A program made the translations under genes and the position numbers. This document shows positions 1-9,136 of a stretch of DNA of 34,731 bases, in pieces. The notes under the pieces are model-generated. The model ran no database searches and was not told where the DNA came from. It worked only from the letters and a program-made list of their open reading frames with translations. Position 1 is the first letter of the stretch, and the number at the start of each line of letters is the position of its first letter. This stretch comes from an uncultured Actinomycetes bacterium (GTDB lineage: Bacteria; Actinomycetota; Actinomycetes; Nanopelagicales; Nanopelagicaceae): assembly GCA_903893085.1 (NCBI GenBank), contig CAITKS010000208.1:1-34731 (forward strand), given 5' to 3'.

Positions 1-1239
1 CATGAATGAGTTGCTGGATCCACCTTTTACATAAGTTGCATCAGGTTCGACATAGATGATTTCTATATTTGGTGCCTGGCTTCGAAGTTGCTCAGCGATT
101 AGTTCACGATCTGCTCCAATTAGAATCGCAACTTTTATTCTTGATTTGCATCGCTCAATAAGATCTTGCATCTGTGCACCTTTAGCCAAACCTCCAGCAA
201 TCCAAACCGCAGATAAAGTAGCAAGTAGTGAAGCGGCGGCAGCGTGCGGATTAGTTGCTTTAGAGTCATCTATCCAATTGATTCCATCTTTACTAAGAAT
301 TGTCTCGATGCGATGACGTCCCGGTTTGAAGCTTTGGATAGCTCGGCGAATTGATTCGTGATCGACGCCAACTGCGCGCGCTAAGCCCGCTGCGGCAAGC
401 GAATTCGAGACACTGTGTGGAACTGTAGGTACAACATCAATAACCTCGGCCAGCATCGCAGCCTCTTGCGGATCAACTACAAAAGCGCGATCAACCAATA
501 AATCTTCGACGACCCCGATTTCTCCAGGACCAGGAGTATCTAGCGAGAAGAAGACTTTACGTCCCTGCCAGCGCGCAGCTCTGGTCAATACTTCAGCATC
601 ATCCGCGTTAAAAATTCCGGTGCTTGTTCGATCCAATATCGACATCTTGGCACCTGCGTAACTTTCAAAATCTCCATGCCAGTCAACGTGATCAGGTGCG
701 ATATTTAAAATTGCGGTCGCAACAAAGGTGGCTTCACGTAGCCAGTGCAGTTGAAATGATGAAAGTTCTAAAACTAAGAAATCGTAATTTTCAGAACTTT
801 CCACAGATTCCAGAACGGTTGTTCCAACGTTTCCACATGCAACCGCTGAAATCCCACCTTCGCGAAGCATCGCTGCAGTCATTTCCACAGTAGTCGTCTT
901 GCCATTCGTTCCCGTTAGAGCGATCCATTTTTGATTTGGTGCTAAATCTGCTCGAAGTGCCCAAGCTAGATCAATTTCGTTGGTGATTTTCACACCATTG
1001 GACACGGCACTAGTAACGAGTGGATGATCTGATTTCCAACCTGGTGAAACCATCACTGAATCAAATTTATTAACATCAAATGAAGATGAATGCGCCACGT
1101 TGAAGTCATCTGCAACTGTGATCTGATCATCTGCAATAGATATCAGTGCGCCACGCTTGGCAAGTGATCTAGCCGCGGCTAAGCCGGTTACCCCTGCGCC
1201 GAGAACAAGAATTCGTTCTCCTGAGAAATTAATTGCCAT
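1..1239 (-). CDS. murD: UDP-N-acetylmuramoylalanine--D-glutamate ligase MurD (partial, C-terminus cut by window edge)
   Basis: Adds D-glutamate to UDP-MurNAc-L-Ala in the cytoplasm with ATP. The frame is open from an ATG at 1239 to the left edge (413 codons), so the last part of the C-terminal domain is missing. The N-terminus has a Rossmann-like nucleotide-binding segment (ILVLGAGVTGLAAA), followed by the Mur-ligase ATP loop ALTGTNGKTTT, the conserved ILNIAPDHVDWHG and the DDSKATNPHA block that marks MurD rather than MurC, MurE or MurF. It lies 11 bases after the mraY stop, with a weak AGGTG ribosome-binding site, and must be co-transcribed with mraY and murF. The reading frame carries on out of the window; nothing suggests a broken gene. 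Identification is firm. Confidence 0.95.
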   Translation of the reverse strand, partial: MAINFSGERILVLGAGVTGLAAARSLAKRGALISIADDQITVADDFNVAHSSSFDVNKFDSVMVSPGWKSDHPLVTSAVSNGVKITNEIDLAWALRADLAPNQKWIALTGTNGKTTTVEMTAAMLREGGISAVACGNVGTTVLESVESSENYDFLVLELSSFQLHWLREATFVATAILNIAPDHVDWHGDFESYAGAKMSILDRTSTGIFNADDAEVLTRAARWQGRKVFFSLDTPGPGEIGVVEDLLVDRAFVVDPQEAAMLAEVIDVVPTVPHSVSNSLAAAGLARAVGVDHESIRRAIQSFKPGRHRIETILSKDGINWIDDSKATNPHAAAASLLATLSAVWIAGGLAKGAQMQDLIERCKSRIKVAILIGADRELIAEQLRSQAPNIEIIYVEPDATYVKGGSSNSFM

Positions 1240-1250
1240 TACGCACCTGC

Positions 1251-2309
1251 TTAGTTATTGACCCATTGGGCGTAGAAAAGCCCAAGACCCGCCGCTACAC
1301 AAAGGCCTGCAATAATCCAGAAGCGCAGAACGATCGTAACTTCTCCCCAACCCATTAATTCAAAATGATGCTGTAGCGGAGCCATTTTAAAGATGCGTTT
1401 GCCACCAGTTATCTTGAAGTAAGCAACTTGCAAGATTACTGATGCACTGATGATTACGAAAAGTCCACCGAGAGGAATTAACAGAAGTTCAATTCGAAGT
1501 GATGTTGCAATGCCCGCCAGCGCACCACCAAGTGCAAGAGAACCTGTATCACCCATAAAGATCTTTGCAGGAGACGCGTTCCACCAAAGGAAACCAGCGC
1601 AAGATCCTGCAAGCGCTGCTGACAAAACTGCTAAGTCAAGAGGATCTCGTACCAGATAACAATTAGCGCCCGGTGCAATCGCGCAGCTCTGGCCAAACTC
1701 CCACACCCCAATCAATATGAATGCAATAAATGTCATTACTGCTGCGCCTGTTGCTAAGCCATCTAAACCGTCGGTGAGATTAACTCCGTTACTAGTTGCA
1801 GTAACCATTAGGACAACCCAGATAATGACTAACACTGTCCCAAGAACAATTGAAGTATCACGAACCGTAGATAAGTTCTGCGAAATTGGAGTCAGACCGT
1901 CACCATCTGGAAAATTTATTCCTAAATACCCGAAGGCTGCCGCGAAAAGTACCTGCCCAATAATCTTTTGTTTCGCATTCAGACCCAGAGATTTCTGACG
2001 AGAAACTTTTAACCAGTCATCTAGGAATCCAACGAAACCGAGAGATGCCATTAGTCCCAGAACTAATATCGCGGATGTACTAATTGTATTTCTGGTGACT
2101 AAGTGAGCGATGAAATAGCCAACTGCTGCAGCGAATATGATGATAATTCCGCCCATTGTGGGCGTTCCACGTTTTGTGTGATGCGATGAAGGTCCATCAT
2201 CTCTAATGATTTGGCCATAACCTTTGCGCGCCAAAAATCTAATCAACACAGGTGTTCCAAATAGCGACAGAAATAAGGCGATAGAGCCCGCAATTAGAAT
2301 TTGTCTCAT
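1251..2309 (-). CDS. mraY: Phospho-N-acetylmuramoyl-pentapeptide-transferase MraY
   Basis: Integral membrane enzyme that moves phospho-MurNAc-pentapeptide from UDP onto undecaprenyl phosphate, making lipid I. At 352 residues it has normal family length, with about ten hydrophobic segments beginning at the N-terminus. Diagnostic motifs are visible: the DDWLK aspartate pair, [12 protein letters not shown] with the catalytic aspartates, [14 protein letters not shown], and [11 protein letters not shown] near the C-terminus. It begins six bases after the murF stop and is followed 11 bases later by murD, in the usual dcw order. There is no promoter-like gap, so expression should follow the upstream mur genes. 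Identification is firm. Confidence 0.97.
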   Translation of the reverse strand: MRQILIAGSIALFLSLFGTPVLIRFLARKGYGQIIRDDGPSSHHTKRGTPTMGGIIIIFAAAVGYFIAHLVTRNTISTSAILVLGLMASLGFVGFLDDWLKVSRQKSLGLNAKQKIIGQVLFAAAFGYLGINFPDGDGLTPISQNLSTVRDTSIVLGTVLVIIWVVLMVTATSNGVNLTDGLDGLATGAAVMTFIAFILIGVWEFGQSCAIAPGANCYLVRDPLDLAVLSAALAGSCAGFLWWNASPAKIFMGDTGSLALGGALAGIATSLRIELLLIPLGGLFVIISASVILQVAYFKITGGKRIFKMAPLQHHFELMGWGEVTIVLRFWIIAGLCVAAGLGLFYAQWVNN

Positions 2310-2315
2310 TCTCGG

Positions 2316-3710
2316 CTAACCCTCCCCTTCTTCTGTGTCATCAGACCTGGTCTCTAACTTGGATGAGATTGCATGAGCAATTTCTTCAAAAGCTTCAGCG
2401 CGAGATGCTTTCACTAAAATCACATCTCCCGAACTCATCTGATCGACAAGTGAAAGTGCATCCTCTTTGCTTTGAAAGAGATGAACAGTCATCGCAGAAT
2501 TTACCCCGATTGCTTCGGCGTACTCAGGTGCTCCAATACAGACCAAATGATCGATGCCAAGTTCTAGGGCAAGGGTGCCAATACCAGCGTGACGTTCTCG
2601 TGATGACGCGCCGAGTTCATGCATCTTTCCAAGAAATGCCCACGATTGCCCACCGCGTTCTTGTGCAAAGAGAACCAATGTACGTAAAGCTGCTTCGGCA
2701 GACTCTGGACTCGAGTTGTAGGCATCATTGATTAAAACAAACCCATGGAATTCTGAAATTTGCATTCGCCACTTGCTGTGAACTTCTGCAGTAGAAAGTG
2801 CGCCAGCGATCAAATCTATGGAAGCACCTAACGCTGATGCGACAGCTGCTGCGGCAAGTGCATTAGCTACTTGATGAATACCAACGATGCGAAGTCCAAC
2901 TGCTGCACGTCCGGCAGATGTAACCAAGTCAAAGTGCGGGCGGCCTTCCCGAATCTCTATATCTGTAGCACGCACATCGGATGAAGTACTTTCGCCGAAG
3001 GTTAAAACTGTGCCTTTATGTAGAGATTGCATTTTATTTGTGAATTCGTCATATTGACCAAGAATTGCTATCGCTGACGGATCAAGGGACGAAACCATTT
3101 CAGATTTGGCGGTCGCAACCGCTTCGGCCGATCCAAATTCTCCGATGTGCGCTGTTCCGACCCGCAAGACCATACCGATATTTGGTTTCGCCATCTGGCA
3201 AAGTGCTGCGATATCTCCAATATGTCTTGCTCCCATTTCCAAGATGCAGAATTTGGTGCTTTCATCACATTGCAAAAGAGTTATCGGAGTTCCAAGTTCA
3301 TTATTGAAATTGCCTACAGGGGCTACTGTTTTACCTACTGAATCTAAAATGTGTCGCAGTAGATCCTTAGTTGTCGTCTTACCTTGTGAACCGGTTATCG
3401 CAATTACCTTAAGGTCTTTAAGGGTGCTGCGCACATGAGCTGCCAACTTACTGAGAGCGCTAATAACATCTGGAACGATGATGCAACGTTGTTCAGAAGG
3501 TGACGTCACAAAAGCCAGCACTGCACCATTTGCAAACGCACTGTCTATGTAACTATGGCCGTCTGCCTTTTCACCTTTTAGCGCTAGGAAGATTGAACCA
3601 GGCATTGCCGCACTTGAATCGAAAACAGGTGCTCCGCTGACTGAAATGTCATCGCCAATTAGCTCGCCGCCAACAATTTTCGCAATCTCAGAGGCGCGCA
3701 AAGTAATCAT
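2316..3710 (-). CDS. murF: UDP-N-acetylmuramoyl-tripeptide--D-alanyl-D-alanine ligase MurF
   Basis: Adds the D-Ala-D-Ala dipeptide to the UDP-MurNAc-tripeptide, the last cytoplasmic step of the peptidoglycan precursor. The 464-residue protein has the N-terminal substrate domain, the central ATP loop TGSQGKTTTKDLL, the LEMGARHIGDI block and the NDAYNSSPES motif, followed by the C-terminal ligase domain. The ATG at 3710 overlaps the murE stop as ATGA, indicating translational coupling. The N-terminus (MITLRASEIAKIVGGE) matches MurF proteins, which supports this start. Function is firm from both sequence and position. Confidence 0.96.
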   Translation of the reverse strand: MITLRASEIAKIVGGELIGDDISVSGAPVFDSSAAMPGSIFLALKGEKADGHSYIDSAFANGAVLAFVTSPSEQRCIIVPDVISALSKLAAHVRSTLKDLKVIAITGSQGKTTTKDLLRHILDSVGKTVAPVGNFNNELGTPITLLQCDESTKFCILEMGARHIGDIAALCQMAKPNIGMVLRVGTAHIGEFGSAEAVATAKSEMVSSLDPSAIAILGQYDEFTNKMQSLHKGTVLTFGESTSSDVRATDIEIREGRPHFDLVTSAGRAAVGLRIVGIHQVANALAAAAVASALGASIDLIAGALSTAEVHSKWRMQISEFHGFVLINDAYNSSPESAEAALRTLVLFAQERGGQSWAFLGKMHELGASSRERHAGIGTLALELGIDHLVCIGAPEYAEAIGVNSAMTVHLFQSKEDALSLVDQMSSGDVILVKASRAEAFEEIAHAISSKLETRSDDTEEGEG

Positions 3711-5200
3711 CGCTTCGCCTCGATCGCCTTTGCCAAAATAACCCGGTCATCGAAATCGAAGGTCTGGCCCTTGATTTCTTGACCTTGTTCATGTCCCTTA
3801 CCAAGAATTGCAACAGTATCGCCAGCAACAGCCAGTGATACCGCATAAGTAATTGCCTCAGCACGATCATTAATTACCTGCGAAGGTTGTGAAATTTTTA
3901 TACCCGCAATCATTGATTGCAAAATTGCACTTGAATCCTCTGATCTTGGATTATCGCTGGTAAAAATCGCTATGTCCGAACCCGTTTGAAGTGCTCTGCC
4001 CATGTGTGGCCTCTTAATTGGATCACGGTCTCCCCCGCAGCCCAGCACAGCAATTATTCTGCCAGTAGTAAATTCGCGAATTGAAGCAAGTACATTTGAA
4101 ACCGCATCCGGAGTGTGTGCATAATCAACTAACGCTGTGAAGTTTTGTCCGACGGCTATTTCTTCAAGTCGACCAGCGGCGCCAAATAGATTGGGAACAA
4201 TCGCTGCAATATCAATTGGATCTACGCCGAGTTCGACCACAATTGCAACCGCCATTAAGAGATTATCGAAGTTATATCCGCCTCGTAATGAGGTCGATGT
4301 CTCAATCAAGATTCCACCGGTTCCCCGTATTTTCAACTGAACGCGCTTTGATTGCGAATCAATTTCAATATAGTGCCAGAGCGCATCTGGGTTGCTACGT
4401 GAAATAGAGGTCACAGGAAGTTCTGTAGCCGCAGCTAATTTAGCTCCATAGACGTCATCTATATTTATGAACGCTTGATCAGCAAATTCATATTTGAATA
4501 GCGAAGATTTAGCAGCGAAGTAACTCTCCATATCACCATGAAAATCCAAGTGGTCTTGCGTCAAATTTGTAAAAGCCGCAATTGCAAAATGGGCGCCACT
4601 CAAACGATGCAGAGTCATCGCATGACTCGAAGCCTCAATTACTAAATGGCGCATATGGCGCTCTTTCATAACGGCTGCCAGCGCCTGTAGATCAGTTGCC
4701 TCTGGCGTTGTTCGCTTGCTGGCAACTACTTCACTACCGATGCGAGTTTCCACGGTTCCGACTAGGCCACAATCACGGTGGGCTGCCTCAAATATTTGAT
4801 GTAGCAAAGTAGAGACCGTGGTTTTTCCATTTGTTCCAGTAATGGCAACGCTGCTGAGATCTCGCATTGGTTCGCCATAAAACAGTGCGGCTATATGACC
4901 CGCAACTTGCCGTGGATTAGATACAACCAAGACTGGGATTCCCTGAATTAATTTAGAACCTGCAGAATCTGTAACGACAGCGACAGCGCCCTTTTTTACA
5001 GCGTTGGCCACGAATTCTGCGCCATGTCGCTTGGCGCCGGGAAGTGCAAGGAATAAATCTCCTGGTTGCACATCAGAATCGTTATGAGTTATTCCCGAGA
5101 TTACAATTTTAGAAAGTTCATCCTCGCCAACCGAGACTGAGGCTCCAATTAAATGAGAGACTTTGGATAGAGCAAGCGAGAATTCATTAAATGGGCGCAT
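3707..5200 (-). CDS. murE: UDP-N-acetylmuramoyl-L-alanyl-D-glutamate--2,6-diaminopimelate ligase MurE
   Basis: Adds the third stem-peptide residue to UDP-MurNAc-Ala-Glu. The 497-residue protein shows the ATP loop AITGTNGKTTVSTLL, the LTQDHLDFHGDMESYF block with the usual carbamylated-lysine region following, and FTSDNPRSED. The DNPR signature is associated with meso-diaminopimelate enzymes, whereas lysine-adding enzymes carry different residues there; DAP-type peptidoglycan is therefore inferred. The ATG at 5200 overlaps the ftsI stop by one base (TAATG), and the gene ends in an ATGA overlap with murF, so it is coupled on both sides. Identification is firm. Confidence 0.96.
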   Translation of the reverse strand: MRPFNEFSLALSKVSHLIGASVSVGEDELSKIVISGITHNDSDVQPGDLFLALPGAKRHGAEFVANAVKKGAVAVVTDSAGSKLIQGIPVLVVSNPRQVAGHIAALFYGEPMRDLSSVAITGTNGKTTVSTLLHQIFEAAHRDCGLVGTVETRIGSEVVASKRTTPEATDLQALAAVMKERHMRHLVIEASSHAMTLHRLSGAHFAIAAFTNLTQDHLDFHGDMESYFAAKSSLFKYEFADQAFINIDDVYGAKLAAATELPVTSISRSNPDALWHYIEIDSQSKRVQLKIRGTGGILIETSTSLRGGYNFDNLLMAVAIVVELGVDPIDIAAIVPNLFGAAGRLEEIAVGQNFTALVDYAHTPDAVSNVLASIREFTTGRIIAVLGCGGDRDPIKRPHMGRALQTGSDIAIFTSDNPRSEDSSAILQSMIAGIKISQPSQVINDRAEAITYAVSLAVAGDTVAILGKGHEQGQEIKGQTFDFDDRVILAKAIEAKR

Positions 5201-7026
5201 TAGCGTTGCTTTACACTCACTTGGCTTGCCTTTATAACTGTCTCTTCACGCTTCTTTGCATTTAACTCTTTTTGATCTAATGCGACTGGCAAAACTTTAG
5301 TTCCGGTTGGAGCCACATGTTCTGATTGCAAAACAAATGTCATAACCTTTTTGAATACAGGCCCAGCGAGTGAGCCACCGTAGTGCGCACCTTTAGGGTC
5401 TTGAATAGTCACGCTGATTACATACTTTGGTGCATCTGCTGGTGCGAATCCAATAAATGATGCGGTGTAGCCACTGTATTTGCGAAGTTCTGAATTAAAT
5501 CTCCATGCCGTTCCAGTCTTTCCAGCAACGCGATAGCCCGGAATGGCGGCACTTGGTGCAGTTCCTTGTCCAGAGACTACGGATTCCATCATGATACGAA
5601 GTTGTTGCGCCGTTGTAGTGCTAAGAACGCGCTCGTTGGTGCGCGCACTTGAAGCAGTGAATTTTCCAGAAGCATCACTCGTTCCAGCGATTACGGTTGG
5701 AGATACACGCACTCCATCATTGGCAATCGTTGCGAAAATACTTGTTGCCTGCATAGCAGTGAGCGAATAACCCTGGCCGAAAGCAACCGTCGGTGCAGTA
5801 GTTCCAGACCAATCACTTACCGGACGGAAGATTCCTGCAGATTCGCCAGGCAGACCTGATCCAGTTGACTTGCCGATACCAAATTTAGATAAGTAATCAT
5901 GCAATTTTTCATTCGAAATCATTTCACCAATTTTAATTGTTCCAGTATTTGATGAGACGGCCAAAATTCCTGAAGTTGTTAGCTTCTGAACTGGGTGGCG
6001 TTCGTGATCATGGAATACATCTCCACCGCGCTTGATTGAATATGGAACCGTTAAAACTGTTTCGGGTGTTATTTTCTTTTCTTCTAGCGCCGCTGCCAGT
6101 GTCATTACCTTGCCGGTTGATCCCGGCTCGTAAACATCTTGCACGGATGGATTGCGCATCAAAGCTGGCGAAACACTCTTGGTGTTATTTGGATCAAAAG
6201 TTGGCGCCGTAGCGTGGGCCAAAATATGTCCTGTCTTAGGATCCATCACAATTACTGTGCCACTTACCGCGCGCGCCTTGCTTACCGCTTCCTGAATTGC
6301 ATTTGCTGCAACCCACTGCACATCGCGATCAATAGTTAGGCGGATAGTGGTTCCTTTTTTTGCTGCCGTAATCTCATTTTGGGAACCAGGTATTTCTGCA
6401 CCTAATCCACGTGCATATGAATAGCGACCGTCAGTTCCGGTAATGGTTGAGTTCATGCTCGATTCAATACCGGTGGCACCAATTCCATCTTGGCGTACGA
6501 AACCTACAAGTGATGAAACAAGTGATCCGGATGGATATTCACGGATGTAATTTCTTTCTGGAAAGAAGCCAACGATTCGCTTATTAAAGTGTTCCTTATC
6601 AAGGGCCGCGTTATACGCTTCAATTGCGGCGGTCAGATTTCGCCAGACCGCTGGTTTCGCGCTCTTGAGCACCATCGAATAACGCTTTGTACCCGAGATT
6701 GCGCTCTGCACTTGTGCGACGGTCATTCCCAAATATGGGGCGGCAAAATTGGCTGTATGTGGTGCATCGGTGACAAGTTTCTGGTCTACAACGATGTTTA
6801 TTGCAGAGACGCTACGTGCAAAGGCAATGCCATTTATATCGGTAATTTCACCGCGTGCTGCCGGGATCGCTCTTGTCGATTCCATTTCGTTCGCAGCTTT
6901 GCTTCGGTAATCACTGGCTTGAATAGCTTGAATTTGAATTAACCGAGCTGCAAAAAATAAAAAGAAAATCAAAATGAATATGACTAGTACCTTGATGCGC
7001 GAGGCGGCTAAATTCAAATTACCCAC
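5200..7026 (-). CDS. ftsI: Peptidoglycan D,D-transpeptidase FtsI (class B penicillin-binding protein 3)
   Basis: Septal cross-linking transpeptidase, anchored by an N-terminal membrane helix (about residues 10-28, VLVIFILIFFLFFAARLI), with the catalytic domain outside the membrane. The 608-residue protein has the penicillin-binding motifs in order: STGK (in EPGSTGKVMTLA), SSNTG and GKTGTAWR. An N-terminal dimerisation module precedes them. No PASTA domains follow; the C-terminus is a short charged tail. The start is a GTG at 7026, with GGGGAG about seven bases upstream, overlapping the end of the ftsL-like gene by eight bases (GTGGGTAA). Its place between ftsL and murE is the standard dcw order and supports FtsI over other class B PBPs. 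Confidence 0.95.
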   Translation of the reverse strand: MGNLNLAASRIKVLVIFILIFFLFFAARLIQIQAIQASDYRSKAANEMESTRAIPAARGEITDINGIAFARSVSAINIVVDQKLVTDAPHTANFAAPYLGMTVAQVQSAISGTKRYSMVLKSAKPAVWRNLTAAIEAYNAALDKEHFNKRIVGFFPERNYIREYPSGSLVSSLVGFVRQDGIGATGIESSMNSTITGTDGRYSYARGLGAEIPGSQNEITAAKKGTTIRLTIDRDVQWVAANAIQEAVSKARAVSGTVIVMDPKTGHILAHATAPTFDPNNTKSVSPALMRNPSVQDVYEPGSTGKVMTLAAALEEKKITPETVLTVPYSIKRGGDVFHDHERHPVQKLTTSGILAVSSNTGTIKIGEMISNEKLHDYLSKFGIGKSTGSGLPGESAGIFRPVSDWSGTTAPTVAFGQGYSLTAMQATSIFATIANDGVRVSPTVIAGTSDASGKFTASSARTNERVLSTTTAQQLRIMMESVVSGQGTAPSAAIPGYRVAGKTGTAWRFNSELRKYSGYTASFIGFAPADAPKYVISVTIQDPKGAHYGGSLAGPVFKKVMTFVLQSEHVAPTGTKVLPVALDQKELNAKKREETVIKASQVSVKQR

Positions 7027-7438
7027 GAGTTATCTCCCCGTTGGCTAGCGCCTGTACTTGCTCATCAAGATTAAGGAAAACTGGAGATTGTGATGGGCGC
7101 ATACCGAGCGCTTGGGCTTGGGCGGCAAGCGCCTCTGGAGATGACACTGATTCAATTTGGCGGTTAATTGCCTCACGTTGATCAGCTACAGCTTTCGCTT
7201 CAGCTTTTAACTCGGAGAGAGTGAATGCATCTTGGGCTAGCAAGATATTGACTGCCAATAAAATTAATAATCCGACGCCAGCAACAGCAGATAAGAAAGT
7301 TGCAAAGAAGCGATGCGTTGCTTGTGCTCCTTCAGAAACGTTAGGTACAAGTTTGAGAAATACCTGCGCCGACTTGGTAGCCAGTTTTTGCCGAGGAGCG
7401 CGCACGCCCTGTGTCGCAACTGAGTTAAGCAGCGCCAT
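7019..7438 (-). CDS. ftsL: FtsL-like cell-division protein (small bitopic membrane protein)
   Basis: Small divisome protein expected to act with FtsB/FtsQ and the FtsW-FtsI synthase. The sequence is poorly conserved, as is usual for FtsL, so the call rests on position between rsmH and ftsI, size (139 residues) and topology. A basic cytoplasmic N-terminus of about 43 residues is followed by one hydrophobic helix (about 44-68, FFATFLSAVAGVGLLILLAV) and then a charged, helical, coiled-coil-like segment (LSELKAEAKAVADQREAINRQ). The ATG at 7438 directly abuts the rsmH stop. The family cannot be proven from sequence alone, but no other protein is expected in this slot. Confidence 0.8.
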   Translation of the reverse strand: MALLNSVATQGVRAPRQKLATKSAQVFLKLVPNVSEGAQATHRFFATFLSAVAGVGLLILLAVNILLAQDAFTLSELKAEAKAVADQREAINRQIESVSSPEALAAQAQALGMRPSQSPVFLNLDEQVQALANGEITRG

Positions 7439-8398
7439 TTATGCCGCCACCTTTTCGATTGCGCGAAGTCGCACAGAAGCAGATCGAGGGTTATCACTAA
7501 GTTCTTGCTCAGATGGCGTCTCTCCAGATTTCGAAACCATCACAAACTTGGCAGCAAATTCGGGAAGTTCCACTGGCAAGTTGCGTGGAGTCTTTGATGT
7601 TGTGCGATCGACAAAAATCTCTTTCACAATGCGATCTTCCAAAGATTGAAATGACATAACGACTACGCGCCCACCAACTGTTACAAGATCGAGCGCAATT
7701 GGAAGCGCACGTGTAATGGCACCAAGTTCGTCATTTGCTTCAATGCGCAGCGCTTGGAATGTGCGCTTAGCGGGATTTCCACCTGTGCGACGCGTAGCGG
7801 CGGGAATGCTGTCCTTGACCAAAGTCGCAAGTTCTTGAGTCGAGTTAAGTGGTGCCTTGGAGCGAGCCTTAACAATGTTTTCGACGATTCGGGTTGCGAA
7901 TTTTTCCTCACCAAAAGTGCGCAAGATCTTTACCAGCGCACCAGGTGCGTAGGTATTCACGATTTCTGCGGCGGTGATTCCACGGCTGCGATCCATGCGC
8001 ATATCAAGTGGTGCATCTTGTGAATAAGAAAATCCACGATCAACTTCATCTAATTGAATTGACGAGACGCCCAGATCGAAGAGAATTCCATTTACTTTTT
8101 CGAAGCCGTGGCTTTTTACTACATCATCAATTTGATCGAAGACTGCATGTGAGCTCTTGAAGCGATTGCCAAAGTGGGCAAGGCGAGCTGTCGCTCTCTC
8201 CAGCGCTATTTGATCACGATCTATACCAATTACGGTAAGTGTCGGAAACTTTGTTAGTAGAGCTTCTGTATGGCCACCAAGACCAAGTGTGCAATCAACA
8301 ATTACAGGGCTTTCATTTAATTCAACAGTTGGGGAAAGCAATTCAATGCAACGATCTAGCATCACTGATACATGCTGTGCGCTTGCTTCGTTCATCAC
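7439..8398 (-). CDS. rsmH: 16S rRNA (cytosine(1402)-N4)-methyltransferase RsmH (MraW)
   Basis: SAM-dependent methyltransferase that modifies C1402 in the decoding centre of 16S rRNA. The 319-residue protein carries the class I SAM site (IVDCTLGLGGHTEALL), IGIDRDQIALERA, the GILFDLGVSSIQLDE motif, and RRTGGNPAKRTFQALRIEAN near the end of the inserted domain, all typical of RsmH. The start is ambiguous: a GTG at 8398 is followed immediately by an ATG at 8395, with GGGGGAG right next to them. Family alignment (HVSVML near the N-terminus) fits either. It follows the structured leader at 8442-8542 and heads the rsmH-ftsL-ftsI-mur string. Confidence 0.96.
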   Translation of the reverse strand: MMNEASAQHVSVMLDRCIELLSPTVELNESPVIVDCTLGLGGHTEALLTKFPTLTVIGIDRDQIALERATARLAHFGNRFKSSHAVFDQIDDVVKSHGFEKVNGILFDLGVSSIQLDEVDRGFSYSQDAPLDMRMDRSRGITAAEIVNTYAPGALVKILRTFGEEKFATRIVENIVKARSKAPLNSTQELATLVKDSIPAATRRTGGNPAKRTFQALRIEANDELGAITRALPIALDLVTVGGRVVVMSFQSLEDRIVKEIFVDRTTSKTPRNLPVELPEFAAKFVMVSKSGETPSEQELSDNPRSASVRLRAIEKVAA

Positions 8399-8441
8399 TC
8401 CCCCATTTCTTTACTCGTTCTATATTTGTTTTAATTTGCAT

Positions 8442-8542
8442 CTCTCATCTCTGGTCACCGCCGGCCGACGGATCTAACGAAAGTGACACCGGGGAAGGGG
8501 TGTCACTGCCGGCTTAAGGTCGGCGGTGGCCACAAATGAGAG
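8442..8542 (-). ncRNA. Structured leader upstream of rsmH, candidate mraW RNA motif
   Basis: A nested inverted repeat fills most of the 177-base gap between mraZ and rsmH. Outer arms CTCTCAT (8442-8448) and ATGAGAG (8536-8542) pair; inside them CACCGCCG (8456-8463) pairs with CGGCGGTG (8521-8528); the core is a perfect nine-base hairpin AGTGACACC / GGTGTCACT (8482-8490, 8499-8507) with a purine-rich loop. GCCGGC occurs at both 8460-8465 and 8508-8513 and could form an alternative, mutually exclusive stem. Established knowledge: an mraW RNA motif is described in 5' leaders of mraW in Actinobacteria, presumed cis-regulatory. Position and form fit; membership needs a covariance-model search. Confidence 0.7.
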
Positions 8543-8575
8543 CGCTATTAAGTTGTTTTATTAAGTTTTTTTAAA

Positions 8576-9007
8576 CTAGAAGAGCCCTGGAAAGATCTCC
8601 TCTGAAACTTCAGCAAAACCTTTTTCACGATCTGATAGATATGAATTCCATGCCGCGTTATCCCAGATTTCAACGCGAGTGTTTGCGCCAATAACTACGC
8701 AATCTTTTTCAAGCCCTGCATATGTACGAAGTCCGGCAGGAATAGTTACGCGACCTTGACGATCAGGAATTTCATCGTGTGCGCCGGCAAACATCACGCG
8801 CATGTAATCGCGCGCATTCTTTGATGTAACAGGTGCTTGGCGCAGTGTTTCGGTGATCGTTGCAAATTCAGAAGAAGGGAAAACATATAAACAACGTTCT
8901 TGTCCCTTTGTAATTACCAATCCAGCAGAGAGCTCTTCGCGAAATTTCGCAGGAAGTATTAAGCGGCCCTTTTCATCAAGGCGTGGCTCGTGGGTGCCGA
9001 GAAACAT
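8576..9007 (-). CDS. mraZ: Transcriptional regulator MraZ
   Basis: First gene of the dcw cluster and DNA-binding repressor of its own operon in the bacteria studied. The 143-residue protein is two tandem SpoVT/AbrB-like beta domains: the N-terminal copy with [17 protein letters not shown] (about 10-26) and the second with [19 protein letters not shown] (about 81-99). Length is normal for the family. The ATG at 9007 is preceded by a purine-rich GGGGAAGGGGG stretch eight bases upstream. The upstream DNA holds a run of decamer repeats that would be its operator. The structured rsmH leader lies downstream, so rsmH onward could be controlled separately from mraZ. Confidence 0.96.
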   Translation of the reverse strand: MFLGTHEPRLDEKGRLILPAKFREELSAGLVITKGQERCLYVFPSSEFATITETLRQAPVTSKNARDYMRVMFAGAHDEIPDRQGRVTIPAGLRTYAGLEKDCVVIGANTRVEIWDNAAWNSYLSDREKGFAEVSEEIFPGLF

Positions 9008-9036
9008 TTTCTTAGCCCCCTTCCCCGAGGACTTGT

Positions 9037-9054
9037 AAGCGGGAAATACCGCTT
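9037..9054 (-). other. Short hairpin in the mraZ 5' leader
   Basis: AAGCGG and CCGCTT form a perfect six-base stem around a six-base loop, lying between the predicted -10 (9063-9068) and the mraZ ribosome-binding site. It would be near the 5' end of the mRNA and could stabilise the transcript. There is no U-tract, so it is not a terminator. No function is shown by sequence alone. Confidence 0.4.
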
Positions 9055-9060
9055 AATCCC

Positions 9061-9120
9061 CCACTTTACTCCACTTTGCTCCTTTTTCAACCACCCTTCG
9101 CCACTTTTCACCCACAGCCT
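9061..9120 (-). promoter_or_regulatory. Array of decamer repeats over the mraZ promoter (candidate MraZ boxes)
   Basis: Read on the plus strand, consecutive ten-base units are CCACTTTACT, CCACTTTGCT, CCTTTTTCAA, CCACCCTTCG, CCACTTTTCA and a degenerate CCCACAGCCT, i.e. GTGG every helical turn on the minus strand. Known MraZ proteins bind short GTGG/TGGG-type direct repeats with ten-base periodicity upstream of mraZ, so these are very likely its autoregulatory operators. A -35-like TTGAAA (9085-9090) and a -10-like TAAAGT (9063-9068), 16 bases apart on the minus strand, lie inside the array, so bound MraZ would block RNA polymerase. Confidence 0.75.
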
Positions 9121-9136
9121 CCCCTGCGTGGGCGCG

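Noticed and set aside
1..1239. Absence of a minus-strand gene at the left edge, with only small plus-strand frames
   Set aside because: The minus strand is open from 1239 to 1 and encodes clear MurD motifs; the plus-strand frames are shadows.
9061..9120. Short regular repeats that might suggest a CRISPR array
   Set aside because: Units are ten bases with no spacers, and lie in the mraZ promoter; operator repeats explain them.
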